Of a DNA stretch of 64,000 bases, positions 35,485 to 47,742 are shown in pieces; the stretch's first letter is position 1; the number at the start of each line of letters is the position of its first letter. The translations under genes and the position numbers were made by a program. The stretch comes from Cryptomeria japonica (Eukaryota; Streptophyta; Pinopsida; Cupressales; Cupressaceae). Below the pieces are notes generated by a model, which saw only the letters and a program-made list of their open reading frames with translations, did not search any database and was not told the origin of the DNA. The stretch is taken from the NCBI RefSeq assembly GCF_030272615.1, contig NC_081406.1, positions 247,869,218 through 247,933,217 of the forward strand, in the 5' to 3' direction.

Positions 35485-36260
35485 ATGGTGATCCCTTACA
35501 AGCAACATCAATTCAAGAGAGTTTACAGATATCAGAGACCCACATTGTATGGACCCCCAGTAGGTACCCCTATTTTTCCTTGTTGTACAATTTTTCTCAC
35601 GATTTTTGCATGTTTTAGGTTAGCTTTCGATTTTTCTGATTTCACACCCTTTTTTTTCGCTATTTAATAGAAGAATATACATTAAGTGAGTTCACCCATT
35701 AAATAAATAATAACAATTTATTTAATTATTCATAACCAATTTTGAGTGTATACACTCTCAAATTTTATTTTTAGGTCGTATGTTTTTTAATTTTGTTCAG
35801 TTGAATATGCAGATTAAGTGATGCTCTATGTTTTTTCTTCTTTCTCAAATTTTGTTGCTTTAAGTATGAATTTGGGTGCATATTGAACTTCAATCTCTAC
35901 CTTAGTAGTTTTAGTTTCTATATGACCCCAACAAGAAACATCAATTCAAGAGATTGTATGAATATCAGAGACCCGCAGTGTATGGACCCTCGGTAGGTAC
36001 CCCTATTTTTCCTCCTTGTAAATTTTTTCTCATGATTTTCGAATGTTTTACGTTAGCTTCCGATTTTTTTGATTTTGAACCCTTCTTTTCACTATTTAAT
36101 AGAAGAATATATATTAAATAAATAATAAATATTTATTTAATTATTCACAACCAATTTTGAGTGTATACACTCTCAAATTTTGTTTCTTTAAGTATGAATT
36201 TGGGTGCATATTGAGCTTCACTCTCTACCTTAATAGTTTTAGTTTCTATATGCTCCTCTT
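35485..36260. repeat. Direct duplication of ~430 bp containing LTR-end fragments
   Basis: 35,500-35,930 and 35,935-36,250 share, in order, AACATCAATTCAAGAGA, CAGAGACCC, TAGGTACCCCTATTTTTCC, CTATTTAATAGAAGAATATA, GAGTGTATACACTCTCAAA and TATGAATTTGGGTGCATATTGA. The TTTAATAG...GTGTATACA part is also the end of the LTR at 35,020-35,106, so that terminus occurs three times in 1.2 kb. Confidence 0.8.
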
Positions 36261-36589
36261 GGGTTTGTAATTTTTTTCTATCCTCTTCTCAGCTCTAGTG
36301 TGCTTCTCTAATTTTGGTTATCTAATTGCGTCACAAATGAAGCTAGGATCTTTGTATTTTGGTCATATTTTGAGTTTCCTTCAACTCTATGTATTTATTT
36401 TCATTAATAATATAATAGTTATGTGTCCATGCTTTGCCTTAATTTTTTTAATTATCAATTGCAATAAATGATTGTTATCATATTTTTTTATATTGATCTT
36501 TTATTAAATTATTTTTATTATTATATTTTATTATTCAATTATTAGTATTATCTTTAATTTTATTGCAAATTAGTACATTATATTATTTT

Positions 36590-36830
36590 GACTAATAAAA
36601 GTAGGATAGGCCGGTACCATTACATAACCGCAAAGTGACACAAAGAGCACATGCAGGATGCACAACTAGCAAACAGACCCCCCACCAAAGCACGACAAAA
36701 AAAATAGTAGTAAAAACAAAGAACAAACAACTAAACTAAAAAAAAACCAAAGAAAAAAAAACCAAACCACCAAAAAAACAAAACAACTACCCAACATAGA
36801 CACAAAGTGATGGTCTACTGCAAGGGGGTA
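36590..36830 (-). mobile_element. Possible LINE 3' tail
   Basis: On the minus strand a T/G-rich run (GTTTTGTTTTTTTGGTGG-like) leads into GTAATGGTACCGGCCTATCC. The layout resembles the candidate at 2,490-2,660. No coding part is attached. Confidence 0.28.
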
Positions 36831-38006
36831 CCCTTGTCTTGCCAATTATGGAACAAACTAAGAACTTTATCAGAACAATAAACTTTTTTGAACTCGATCT
36901 AAATGGGTGAACTCACAATAATGGTTCCCACTTTTTTGCCACTTTTGACGCTGACATAAACATTTTTAAAATAATCTTCAACTTATGAAATCTATAACTT
37001 TTAAATTATTAAGAATTTGAAGATAATATAAATTAGTGATTTATAGAATTTTGTCTGTATATTCTAAATATATTTTTTAAATTTTTTTTAAAAAAATTTC
37101 CATCTCTCTTGAAAAGTAGTTGTTTACAACAAATTGCATTTTTTCAGAGTGTTGTGCCTCTCAAAATGTATAACTTTTTTTCTATAAATGATAAAAATTC
37201 ACTTCTTTCTAATTTTGGTTCGTAACATCAATATCCAGGGCTTGTTGTTGGTTTAATAGTGATATGTCGAATATTTTTTATTTTATTAAGTTTTTAAGTC
37301 TGATTAGTTAGAATTCAAACATAGGTTTACATTTGAGCACATAACTTGTTCTATATATATCAAAATTCAATTTTAATTTTTTTGTTAGAAAGAAAATATC
37401 AATGCTTAAGGCATAGATATTTTGTTAAAAAAAATTTGAATTAGTTTTGTATTTTTCCAAATGCATTGAACAAAGAAGTTCATGTTTGGTGAAAAACCAA
37501 TATTCCATAAAATTAAAAGACCAAGAACATAATAAATTCACAATGTAATAAAATTATACTCATTGGAAATTTTTCTCCGAGCACTACCATCTTATATTTT
37601 TGGGTTATCAAGATTATTTCATTTGAGCCTTGAACAAGAGGTTTGAAGACTGAAATTTCTTTGAATTTTGAAGAATTTGAGGAGAGATCTCAGAAAAGGC
37701 GGTTCAAATGAATAGGGGTTCGATCAAACCCCCCTTTGCTCGAACCTCTTGGGCAAAATAACAATGTGTACTTTCATGTAACCACTGAGTTCGAACGAAC
37801 CCTACCTTTCATAATGGTTGGCGTTCATTCGAACCCAAGCAAACCTAAATTTCTATTTTTTTTAAACAATTCATATAAATATATATTTTTTTCATTTTTT
37901 TACAAACAAATGATCAAAACAATTCGTAGTTTTGGATGAAAGAAGATATTTGAAATTTATTTTTGATAGTAATAATTTGAAGATATTTGAAGGTTATTTT
38001 AAAAGC
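36831..38006. other. AT-rich DNA upstream of the transposase-like gene
   Basis: No gene seen. 37,690-37,850 holds four GGTTCGA/TCGAACC-type words in both orientations (GGGGTTCGATC, GCTCGAACC, GTTCGAACGAACCC, TTCGAACCC), possibly a promoter-proximal or terminal inverted motif. Confidence 0.4.
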
Positions 38007-38599
38007 ATGGGGAACAAGAAAAGAAGGCAAAATAAGACTTGAAGTAATTATTCATCCAAAACAGAACAAAGATATCGAGATCAAAGAAGGCAAAGATATC
38101 ATGATGCAAGTATGCATTTTTATTTTTATTTCTATTTAATTTTATATGTATTACGTACCAGAAATTGTGTTTATTTGTTAGTATTAGTTAAATATCTTTT
38201 ATCTAATATTTTTATGCAAATTATTTTAAATAATGTTAATTAAATTAAATTAATTTAATTTGTATAATAATTATATCTTAATTAATTCTAAATGATGTTA
38301 TTTTTATTAAATCAATTGAAAATAGTAGGTTTGAAAATAATCTTGTTTTAATTTGAAATAATATGTGTATTTGCATTTCAAATTCCATTAACTTTCTTGT
38401 TGTGTAATTGATATTTTGTCTCCCCTCTTAAGTCCATTTATAATAGATCATGGTTTTAATTTAAAATTTAGATCTTTAGGACCTCTCTCTTTCCCATTTA
38501 TAATTTAATTTAGATTTTGAAACCATTTGTCTTTATAGTTTAGCAAACACTTCAATTGGTGCTCTAAAATTAACAAAATTATTTTTTGTGTCTTCAACA

Positions 38600-39125
38600 A
38601 TAGGCTCTTTTTATTTTATCCTTAGAAAGGGGCCTGCCTCCCGAGTAGCCCTTAAGGCTCGGTGAGAGGGAATGACCCAAACCAGTAACAAGCTAAAGCC
38701 AAGCTCTTCCAAACCACTAAAAAAAAGTCATTGTAATGAAAGTTGCAAGCAACAGGTGTTGGAATGGCATAGCAATGTTAACTTGCTAGATCTATGCCCA
38801 CCTGAATGGATTCCCTTACTAGAGACCTTTTTTGTTAGAAGCTAAAAACCTTCTAGTTGTTGGTGCAAGAGGTTAGACCTCTAAAGCAACGCACATTCTT
38901 AAATTTCTCAGTAAAGATACAAAGTTCACCACGGGGAGTTTTCGTGGGCATTGGTGCTTGGCTGCTCTAGAGAAGTGAGTGTCATGGAGGGGAGCTAGTG
39001 GGGTCAAGCACCTAAGTATTTTCTCTGAAATGCAAAGCTCGGGGTAACCCCCCAAGTGAGATTCAATAACCATTTTCATGTCTAGCCTTAGGATTTGCTC
39101 TTGCATGATCAAAACAATCAAACAC
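38600..39125 (-). other. Unassigned insertion-like segment inside intron 1
   Basis: GC-richer than its surroundings. The minus strand has an 82-codon frame (38,873-39,121) and, further down, GGCTACTCGGGAGGCAGGCC followed by an A-rich run, which could be a retroposon 3' tail. No domain recognised. Confidence 0.3.
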
Positions 39126-39168
39126 TTTCAAACAAACAAACATTGTGTCTAATTTGTTTTTTTAGTTT

Positions 39169-40030
39169 ATGCAAAAATATTTCACATTATACTTGAGTCC
39201 CCTTAAAACCTATATTATGTGATACTAGGACCTATTATGTGATATTAGGACCTATTATATGCAATAATACCTATCTTAAATATGGCATAATAGAACCTAT
39301 TATGACATAATAGGTCTTGTTATGACTTATTACATGACCACGTATGCAAAAATATTTCACATTATATACTTGAGTCCGGCCCTTAAGACCTATATTATGA
39401 GATATTAGGGCCTATTATGTATGTGATATCAATGACCTATTATCACATAGTTTAGGTCCTAATATCACATACATAATAGGTCCTAATATTTACATAATAT
39501 AGGTCTTAAGGGGAGTCAAGTATAATGTGAAATGTTTTTGCATACGTGGTCATAGTAAGTCATAATTAATAAGACTTATTATGTCATAATAGGTTCTAAC
39601 TTATGTCATATTTAAGACCTATTTATTTGTATGATAGGTCCTAATATCAGATAATTCATGTCCTAATATCACATAATATACTTGTCTTAAGGGGAGTCAA
39701 GTATAATGTGAAATGTTTTTGCATAAGTGGTCATATTAAGAAATAATAAGACCTATTATGTGATATTAGGACTTATTATGTGAGTATAGGTCTTAAATAT
39801 GACATAAATTTAGAACCTATTATGTCATAATAGGTTCTATTTATATGGCTTAATATGACCATGTATGAAAAAACATTTCACATTATACTCAAGAGTCCCC
39901 TTAAGACCTATATTATGTAGATATTAGGACCTATTACAAGTGATATTAGTACCTATTATGAAATAATAGGTCTTAAATATGACATAATAGTTCACCTATT
40001 ATGACAAAATATTTAGGCCTTATTATGACT
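39169..40030. repeat. Palindromic TATTATG/CATAATA satellite in intron 1
   Basis: Dense array of ACCTATTATG(T)GATATTAGG words in both orientations. A longer unit (GCAAAAATATTTCACATTAT...GAGTCC...CTTAAGACC) occurs forward near 39,170, 39,345 and 39,865 and inverted near 39,480-39,550 and 39,680-39,735. The alternation creates nested inverted repeats. It lies wholly within the 1,997-bp intron. Confidence 0.85.
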
Positions 40031-41992
40031 TGAAAATTTGGTGTTAAATTATTCTTGGAATTTCATTGCATTAAAAATATTCTCTGACATCTTAAATCAT
40101 GTGCAGAACGGGCTCGAGAAGAAGGGAGTTCTCAAGCAGGAGTTGAGACAATTTTTTGGAATGATAATAATCGTCCTTCATCAAACAGTAGAGATTTTAC
40201 TAAGAAAAGGATTGAAACTGATCGTTATGATCTCCATGTAAAACATTGGCTAGACACAACAAAATGTGAACTGTATGTGTTGTTTACTAAAAAAAACCCT
40301 CATATAAAGATTGGACAAACCATGTTTGAACAATTATGGTCATATTATGTGAAGGTAAAAAAAGTCTTCAAAAATTGTTGTTGTTGTTATCAGATCAAAT
40401 TTGATCTGTACTATTAGGTGTTGTGAAAGATTAAATAAGATAGTAATGGTTATGAAAAAGGTCCTCCTAAATGAACAGGTCAATTCATAGCATCCATCTT
40501 ATGTGATAAATCAGATGATAATGCAATCAGTCAAATAAATTGCACAAAAGGAATTTGTGGAACATATGGGGAGTTGGCTAAATTGCCTTTGAGAGATGAA
40601 GATACTGATATGACGAAGATGGTAAATTGCAAGAGTTACAAGTACAAAAAAATTGAAACAAAATTTGGAAAGGAATATACAAGGTTAGATTATGTAGAAG
40701 AGGAGATACCTATTGGAACATTTATGGAAAATTTTTGTAAGTTTATAAAACCATACATATGCCATGGTTTTTTGGCCAAGTGGCAAGAAAAACAATTTCA
40801 AACATTAAGAGACACTTTCCCACTTGGAACTATTCTATCTGTAGTGGACTTCGCAGAAAATTACTCTTTTGTACATCAAAAAGAGATTCAATCAAAGTAT
40901 TACTTTTCAAAGCATATCACTATTATGTTGCATATATGTTAGCGACATGCACAAATGAATTTGGATGATGTTGATAGTACACTTTAAAATCATGTCATTA
41001 AGAAAGAGTACCACTTCTATATCAATGATGATAAGGAGCATGACACACTTTTGTACAACTTTTTTTTAAGAAGTTTTTTGAATATTTGAAAGAGAAAGGT
41101 ATAACAATAGTTAATCATTTTTTTTGGTCTAATGGATGTGCGACACAATTCAAATCTTCGAGGCCATTTTATGCACTATGTAGATATCATTGAAATGACA
41201 AAATACCACATGTTTGGAGTTTATTTGAGAGTGGTCATGGAAAGGGTGAACATGATAGTGCAGGAGCTTGTATCAAACGTGCTCTAAGAAAGAATCAAAT
41301 AAATTATACAGGAGATCATATAGATGATGAACATGATGTTGTTGAATGGTGTAAGAAACACTTTGTGCAACCTAATTATCCTGGTGCATCATCATCGAGA
41401 ACATACATGCCCATTCCATATAGAGTGTTTTGGGAGATAACTGGTACATGTTCTCTTTTAGTGTTTAAAAATGTTTTTCTAATTTTTAAAAATGTTCCTA
41501 GTTTAAATATTTTAAAACAACTTGATATGTATGTTCGTGTACACATGTACATTTTGAAGATGTGGATAGAAGATCAATGCATGGATGAAAGAGCGTGGAG
41601 AGGACAAGATCTTTGCTTTGTGTCATGAGTACAGATAATTGCCCATGAACATTGTACACTAGGGATTATTCATGTTTTTGTTTTGATTGCATCATGCAAT
41701 TAAACATTTTGTTTGGTCTAATAGATATGCGACACAATTCAAATCTTCGAGACCATTTTATGCACTATGTAGATATCATTGAAATGACAAAATACCACAT
41801 GTTTGGAGTTTTTTTGAGACTGGTCATGGAAAGGGTGAACACGATGGTGCAGGAGCTTGTATCAAACGTGCTCTAAGAAAGAATCAAATAAATTATACAG
41901 GAATTCATGTAGATGATGCACATGATGTTGTTGAATGGTGTAAGAAACACTTTGTGCAACCTAATTATCCTAGTGCATCATCATCGAGAACA

Positions 41993-42798
41993 TGTTAGGA
42001 TTCCCACAGATACTAAGAAGGGGGGGTGAATCAGTATCTAACCGGTTATAAGATTTTCTTAACTTAAAACATGTAGAGCATATTAATATTGTGTACCGGT
42101 AAGCAAAAAGTAATGCAATAAACAGAGATAAAAAAAACCACATGAAAAACACACCATAACACAAGGATTTAACGAGGAAACCCGGTGTGGGAAAAACCTT
42201 AGTGGGATTTGTTACCCATAATATTCACTTACTGGCCAATAGGAGAATATTACTGCTACAAGAGGGGCCTGCACATGTAGGAAGGCCAACTGCCTAGAGC
42301 TCACTACTCAAATACAAAATGGGAAGTCTCACTGACTTACAAAATGGATTATATAAATCCAATGTCTTGTACTGCTTCAAAATAGCATCTATAATGCTAG
42401 ATCTAGTACTAGTTTCTGCTCTGCTTCTTACATAAACCCTTAACCTATAATTCACATAATAGGTCTGCCTTATTTCACCTAATCACATTCCTCTTTTTTC
42501 ATTACAAATGTTCTACAATGATCTCTCTTATATAAGAGTCATTTTACAACTTGCCAAGTCGGCCTACAATGATTTTACAAATAATAAACAAAATATATAA
42601 ACAACAAAAATCCTGTCGGCCTTTGTGCCAATATGCTTCCTTTTACTATTGGTGTTGGTGAACTGAGTGCCGGTGTAGAGTTTGATCTTGCTAGTTCCGG
42701 TGGAATGTCTTGCCGGTGTCATAGGATTGTAAGGTTTCCATCAATGACAAAACCTTCAATCACCTACAATGTCTCATTGGAGTGTGCATATGCCAACA
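41993..42798 (-). repeat. 3' LTR of element C
   Basis: 806 bp, TGTTAGGATTCCC ... TATGCCAACA. It contains the perfect 14-bp palindrome CTCTTATATAAGAG (42,525-42,538), which includes a TATA box, and the U5 hairpin 42,008-42,014 / 42,033-42,039. The complement of polypurine tract AAAGGGGGAGAT follows at 42,799-42,810. Confidence 0.95.
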
Positions 42799-42994
42799 AT
42801 CTCCCCCTTTGGTATTGATGGCAACACTCATGAGAAAATTCCAAAACTTGTAATCCAAAAATTGTGTACCAAAAATATGTGAGCTCCCCCTGAGCAGATA
42901 AGTCTTTTGCTAATTATTTTCTCATACTACTACTCCCCCTTTGGCATCAATGACAAAGGTTGTCAAGGTGTCAATAGAGTTGTATTTTTCTGCC

Positions 42995-45900
42995 TCAACC
43001 TTGTAACTGGGTGGTTACAATTTGAAAGAGATCCGCCAAAACCAAATTTATGCTTTCCATAAACTTCTTACTGTCTTTTATTGTTGCCTCTATTCTTTGA
43101 ACTGTACCGATGAGTTGCTGCATATGCTCTACTAGTGTTTTTTGTCCTTGTACTAATGCCTCATATATTTCCTTCCTCAAGAATGCTAGATAGTCCAGTC
43201 TAGGACTTGGTCTTAGTCTCAGATTCTTAGCCTTGTTTGTTATTCTCTCCTTTTCTCTCTCTAGCTTTAGTAATTCTTCCTCAAAACCTGTTATCTTTTG
43301 CTCAAAAACTGATAATGTATCAGGTGAATTAACAAAATTGTCATCAACTTTATTAATTTCTTCTTGTGCCTTGCTCATTTTCTTATCTATGTCCACTGTC
43401 AAAAAATTTGTCTTGCAAGTATCTTTGTATAGAGTTTTACATTCCTTCAATATGTTGCATAGTTCTAGTAGAAGTGTGTCAAATTCCCTAGTACACTTAT
43501 TTATTTGATCCTCAAACAATTTCTATTTTTCAATTTCCAACCTGTCTTTGAATGCCTGTTCCTTTATTTGCTCAACTGTCACTATGTTGTCAGTAATATA
43601 CTTTGACAAAGTGTCAAGTTGACTCAAAGAATCCTTATTATCTATGTTACATTTTGGAGCTATCATCCTCAAAATTGGGATTGTGTCATCTATAGCTTTA
43701 TAAGCTTGTGAACTGCAATCAGTTATTTTCTTCAAAGAATCTAAAAGAACTTCAGTTACATTGGTTGATTTGTAATTTGCTGAGGATGAAGCAACATTCT
43801 GAATTCTGTCGGTGGAGGAAGTAACCATGCTTGTAGTGACATCTGGTAGGTCAGTTTGTGTTTCCATTTCCTTAAGCAAGGGTTTTTGATTCTCTCTTGT
43901 TGTCGGTGGCATTGTTTCCACATGAACCTGCTCCTGATCTGGAGCCTATTGCTCTATTTGTCTCTCTGTCTGTTTCCTTGTGCTATCATCTTCAACTTTT
44001 CCTTCAGTGTTATCAATGTTGTCAGTTGCCGGTTGCTCACTAGCCATGTCAGTCTTACCGGTTGTGTCTTTATCTACCACAATGTTGACCTTTTGAGTAT
44101 CAACATCAACTGTGTATAGTATCTCTGAATTAGGATTAGTATCCTATTATGATACATCCATACTGTCATTTGTCAGTTGGTCTTCTGTTGTTGTTACCGG
44201 TGTAGTAATCAAAGGCAGTGGGGATAAGTTATCTTTTATTTTGATACTAGGAGGTCCACCAACCTTTCCTTTACCCTTATCTTTGTCCTTTTGATAGACT
44301 TTGATAGGCTTGGGGTTCCTGTACTCTTCCCATTTTTCCTTCTCCACAAGGAATATATCCCATCCATTTTATGTTTCTTCTATTACCTCTTTTACTCTTC
44401 CTGCCATTAGTGAAATATGCCGGTGTGCAGTAGAGAATACTGACCAGTTGGCTTTTGCAATTAGATTATCTATTTCTTTTGGAGAGTTGACTTGGTAGAT
44501 AGAAAGTAATTTTTCAATTTTGATTTTCTTGTCAAGTTCTACAACAAACTGTCTTCTTTCTTCTAGTCTCTTGAATAATTCATCTAGTAGTTCATCTATA
44601 ACTTCCATCAAAACCTTCTTATAGATATCCTGGTGTAAAATAACACTGTTTTCAACTTGCTCTTTCTCATTTGCTGATAGTGTATCATATAATTTTTCTA
44701 TGTTCTTGAGTTTTCCTTCTTTTGTGATTTCATCCAACAGTCTATCAATTGGAGAAATATTCTATTGAGTCCTTTTCTTCTTAGGTGTTAGCTTTTTCTT
44801 TGGGGTTGTCTTCTTTACTGATGACCTCACTACCTGTTGTTTTTGTCTAGTTCTTCTAGGCGAGGGTGTGGATACTGGTGAAGGTTGTCTTTTCCTTACA
44901 ACTCTTTTGAATTCAGTTGGCATGTCACTCTCTGAAGAAGTTGCTACCGGTGAAAGGTGATTTTTTGGTTGTTGTGCCTGTAACTCATCTTCAGTGACAC
45001 CGGTTTGTTTTAGTACATCTTCTTGTATAGCCTTAGCCTGCCTTGAACCTCTCCTCACTGTTGCTTCTACTTTCTTTACTCTCTTCTTAGATTGAATTTG
45101 GCTTTCAATGGTCTCAGCACTACCAAATACTTCTTCCTTAGGTTCATTTGGTGCTTTTAGAAGTGCTTTAGCATATGTTTCAATGATGTAGTCATCAGTC
45201 TCATAATCCATTTCAGTAACCCAAATTGTTCTTGGGATAACTGCTTCCATCTAGATCTCATCCTTTTTAATCACAAAACATATATCATCTTTGTATTTGT
45301 TTACAATTTTCTATGATAGTCTGACTCTTTTGTTCATTCTGGCCTTTAGTGCTTGAAAATACTCATCAATATTATTTTGTTTTCTTTCACCCATGTTGTT
45401 GAACAAGTCTGATAACTGTGTTCCTACCAGTATGTCAAATCCAAGGTTCTTGATACTTATACTGGGCACCTGTTTGGTTATGTGTAGCATTAAGCGTACA
45501 AGTAAGTTACCAAATCTAAATGTTCCTTTCTTATCCTTCTTGATCTTCCCTAAATTTTCAATCAATTCCTCCTTTAGCCATTCACATACATCAATTTTTA
45601 CATTATCCTTAACCATATCATGTGCACTTTTTATGCATAAATTGGAAACTAAGTTAAGTCAGTTTGCATGTGTTGCTTTGTAACCTAAAATCATGCTACC
45701 AAATCTCACATTTATATCGGTCACATCATTAATCCTTAGAGACCTTTTGTTGGATGTTGCACCAGTTAGGTTTATTACTGAGTCATTTGAGACCTTCTTT
45801 GTCTTGTCTGGTCTGTTACCAGTGGAAGGTAACCTTGTTACAGCTTTCACAGCTTCCTTAGTAATTTTATGAATTGAATCTAGCCAAAAGAATTCTCCAT

Positions 45901-46258
45901 GTACCCTGCTCAATACTATCCTTATTACTTCCTTGGGGAATTCCAGAATGCAGAGGATTTCTGTGAATCCTAGGGTTTCAACAATCTTGTGTTCAGGTTT
46001 TACATTTTTGGAGTCATCACATATGATAGATTTGTACATGTTCTTGACTTCTTCATCTCCTAATTCTTCAATATGGCAATGGATATAAATTCTAGGGTCT
46101 TCTGCATAAACAACTCCTTTGGGAATTTGGGAAAAAGCACCTACATTGTCATCCTTTTTAGCTATCTCGTGAACTAACTGAAATATGGGCCTAGGGAATT
46201 TGATTACCTCGACCACAGTAGGGTTTGCTATGAATTCAGGTACAGAAGAGGATGCCAT
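42995..46258 (-). pseudogene. ORF2 of element C, 1,087-codon protein of unknown function
   Basis: From ATG at 46,258 (MASSSVPEF) to the stop at 42,995 every open segment is in the same frame; about nine internal stops (mostly TAG) and no frameshift interrupt it. Residues 1-200: conserved globular part with YAEDPRIYIHC and GEFFWLDSIHKITKEA. About 215-315: GTFRFGNLLVRLMLH. 336-500: TIWVTEMDY, then a very basic KKTTPKKKLTPKKK stretch. 507-640: acidic/basic helical part. 780-1,087: coiled-coil-like, ending after KNLRLRPSPRLDYL. No signal peptide, membrane segment or pol motif seen. The TAG at 44,762 coincides with a TAATG in element B and may be a real boundary. The family is not one I recognise. 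Confidence 0.85.
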
Positions 46259-46560
46259 GATTATAAATACCTTTTTCTGCCTTTGGAAGGATTGATCGCT
46301 GAAATGCTTTGCCTCTTTGCTCGAAATGCCTTAGCTCTGGAAATTTCGTGCTCTTCGAATGTTTGAATGCTTGGTGAAGTGAAATGGAGCCAAAAACATT
46401 AATTTATAATGTCAATCTGCCAACTACCACGTTTAATGCTTGATGATTAAGTAATCACTTAACATAACTGTCAGTATAGAAGTAATTTCAACTTCTTAGC
46501 ATGAACCAAGGGAATAATAGCATATGTTTCATTGATTGCCAAACCCTCAAATAAATTTCT

Positions 46561-47671
46561 TCAATTTGATGAAGAGACTTCTGCCGGTGGAGTGCTACTC
46601 TGTCCTGCTGGTGGAGTGTTGCTTAGTTCTATCGGTGGAGGAGTATTCCTATCCACATTCAGTTCTGATTTCCTGATCCATTGTTTTGAAAATTCTTGCT
46701 TAACCTCTTCAACTTTTTCTTTACCTTTCAAACTAGGACCTTTGTTGTTTGTTGGTGAGGACTTGCTTCTACAAAATTTAGCAATATGCCCAATTTTGTT
46801 ACATGCATAACAAGTCACATTATTTTTCTGACTAGCCTTTCCAAAACCTATGTCGGTTTGTGTTCTGCATTGATTAGATAAGTGTCCAAATCTTCCACAA
46901 ACATAACATCTCAAATTCATTCTGCAATTCTCAGAGTTATGACCAACTTTGTTGCATTTTAAACATTGACCGGTGGGTGCATTGGTATTTTGATAGTTTC
47001 TAGATCTACATTCATTTGCTCTATGACCATACTTATTACAGTTAAAGCATTTGCCATTGAATTTATGAGCAGTAGGTTGTCTTATCAGTTTGCTATGATC
47101 CTGTGTGTTTGCAATACTAGAGCTTTCACCAATTTCAAAGCCAATTCCAGAAGTGTCACCTTTAGGTTTTTTATTCTTCAACAAGTTACCAAGTTCCTCT
47201 GATCTTTTCTTGAATTTTTCTTTATGTTGATTTGCAGTATCTAGTTCTCTTTCTAAGAATTCTTTCTGCCTCATCAGTTCATTTGAGTCATTCTGAGTGT
47301 GCATCATATCTATCTTCAACAAATCATTTTCATAGTTGTCTTGTGTTCTCATTTGCAGCATCACTTAGTTTTCTGGTCAAATCTTCTTCATTCTTCTTTC
47401 TATCTTCAATTTCTTTACAAAATATCATAGTCATATCCTGCATCTCATTCTTTGTTGTCATGTTCTCTTACTTCAGCTTGTTTATCATATCATTAAGAGT
47501 TTCTTTTTCATCATTCTCATTTTGCATATTTTCACAAAGTTCTCTTATCTTGTTTCTTGAACTAGTAAGATTCTCTTGAATTTCTTGAATAATATCTTGA
47601 GCAGCCTTTAGATCATCTTCAAGTTCATAGTCTGAGAGAGGTCCTTCAAGTTGCTTCATCAGATTTTTCAT
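46561..47671 (-). pseudogene. ORF1 of element C, Gag-like coiled coil with four CCHC knuckles
   Basis: Starts at an ATG at 47,671 (MKNLMKQLEG), 58 nt inside the PBS; the earlier 47,728 frame has no ATG. The first ~190 codons are Lys/Glu/Gln/Asn-rich coiled coil. A stop near 47,472 and one frameshift near 47,370 break the frame. Then four knuckles follow: CFNCNKYGHRANEC, CLKCNKVGHNSENC, CYVCGRFGHLSNQC and CYACNKIGHIAKFC. A Pro/Thr/Ser tail ends the protein. Zinc knuckles bind nucleic acid in Gag and imply genomic RNA binding here. The usual Copia Gag N-terminal domain seen in element A is absent. Confidence 0.88.
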
Positions 47672-47728
47672 CTCTACTAGTGTCAAGATCTTCCTCAAGC
47701 TATTAGGCTTCTGAAAATAGAGGACCAA

Positions 47729-47740
47729 GCTCTGATACCA
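47729..47740 (-). other. Primer-binding site of element C
   Basis: GCTCTGATACCA, the complement of TGGTATCAGAGC, two bases from the 5' LTR. Identical to elements A and A', which supports sharing of the Copia reverse transcription machinery. Confidence 0.95.
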
Positions 47741-47742
47741 AT

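Noticed and set aside
39169-40030. Left terminal inverted repeats of a DNA transposon
   Set aside because: Exon 1 of the transposase-like gene (38,007-38,109) lies outside the array and splices in frame to exon 2, so the array is intronic rather than terminal.
42995-46258. ORF2 as an envelope-like protein
   Set aside because: No signal peptide or hydrophobic membrane segment is visible, and it is placed directly after the Gag-like ORF without pol.
47672-47728. Upstream extension of ORF1 in element C to 47,728
   Set aside because: It would need a TTG start right at the edge of the primer-binding site; the ATG at 47,671 is the better start.
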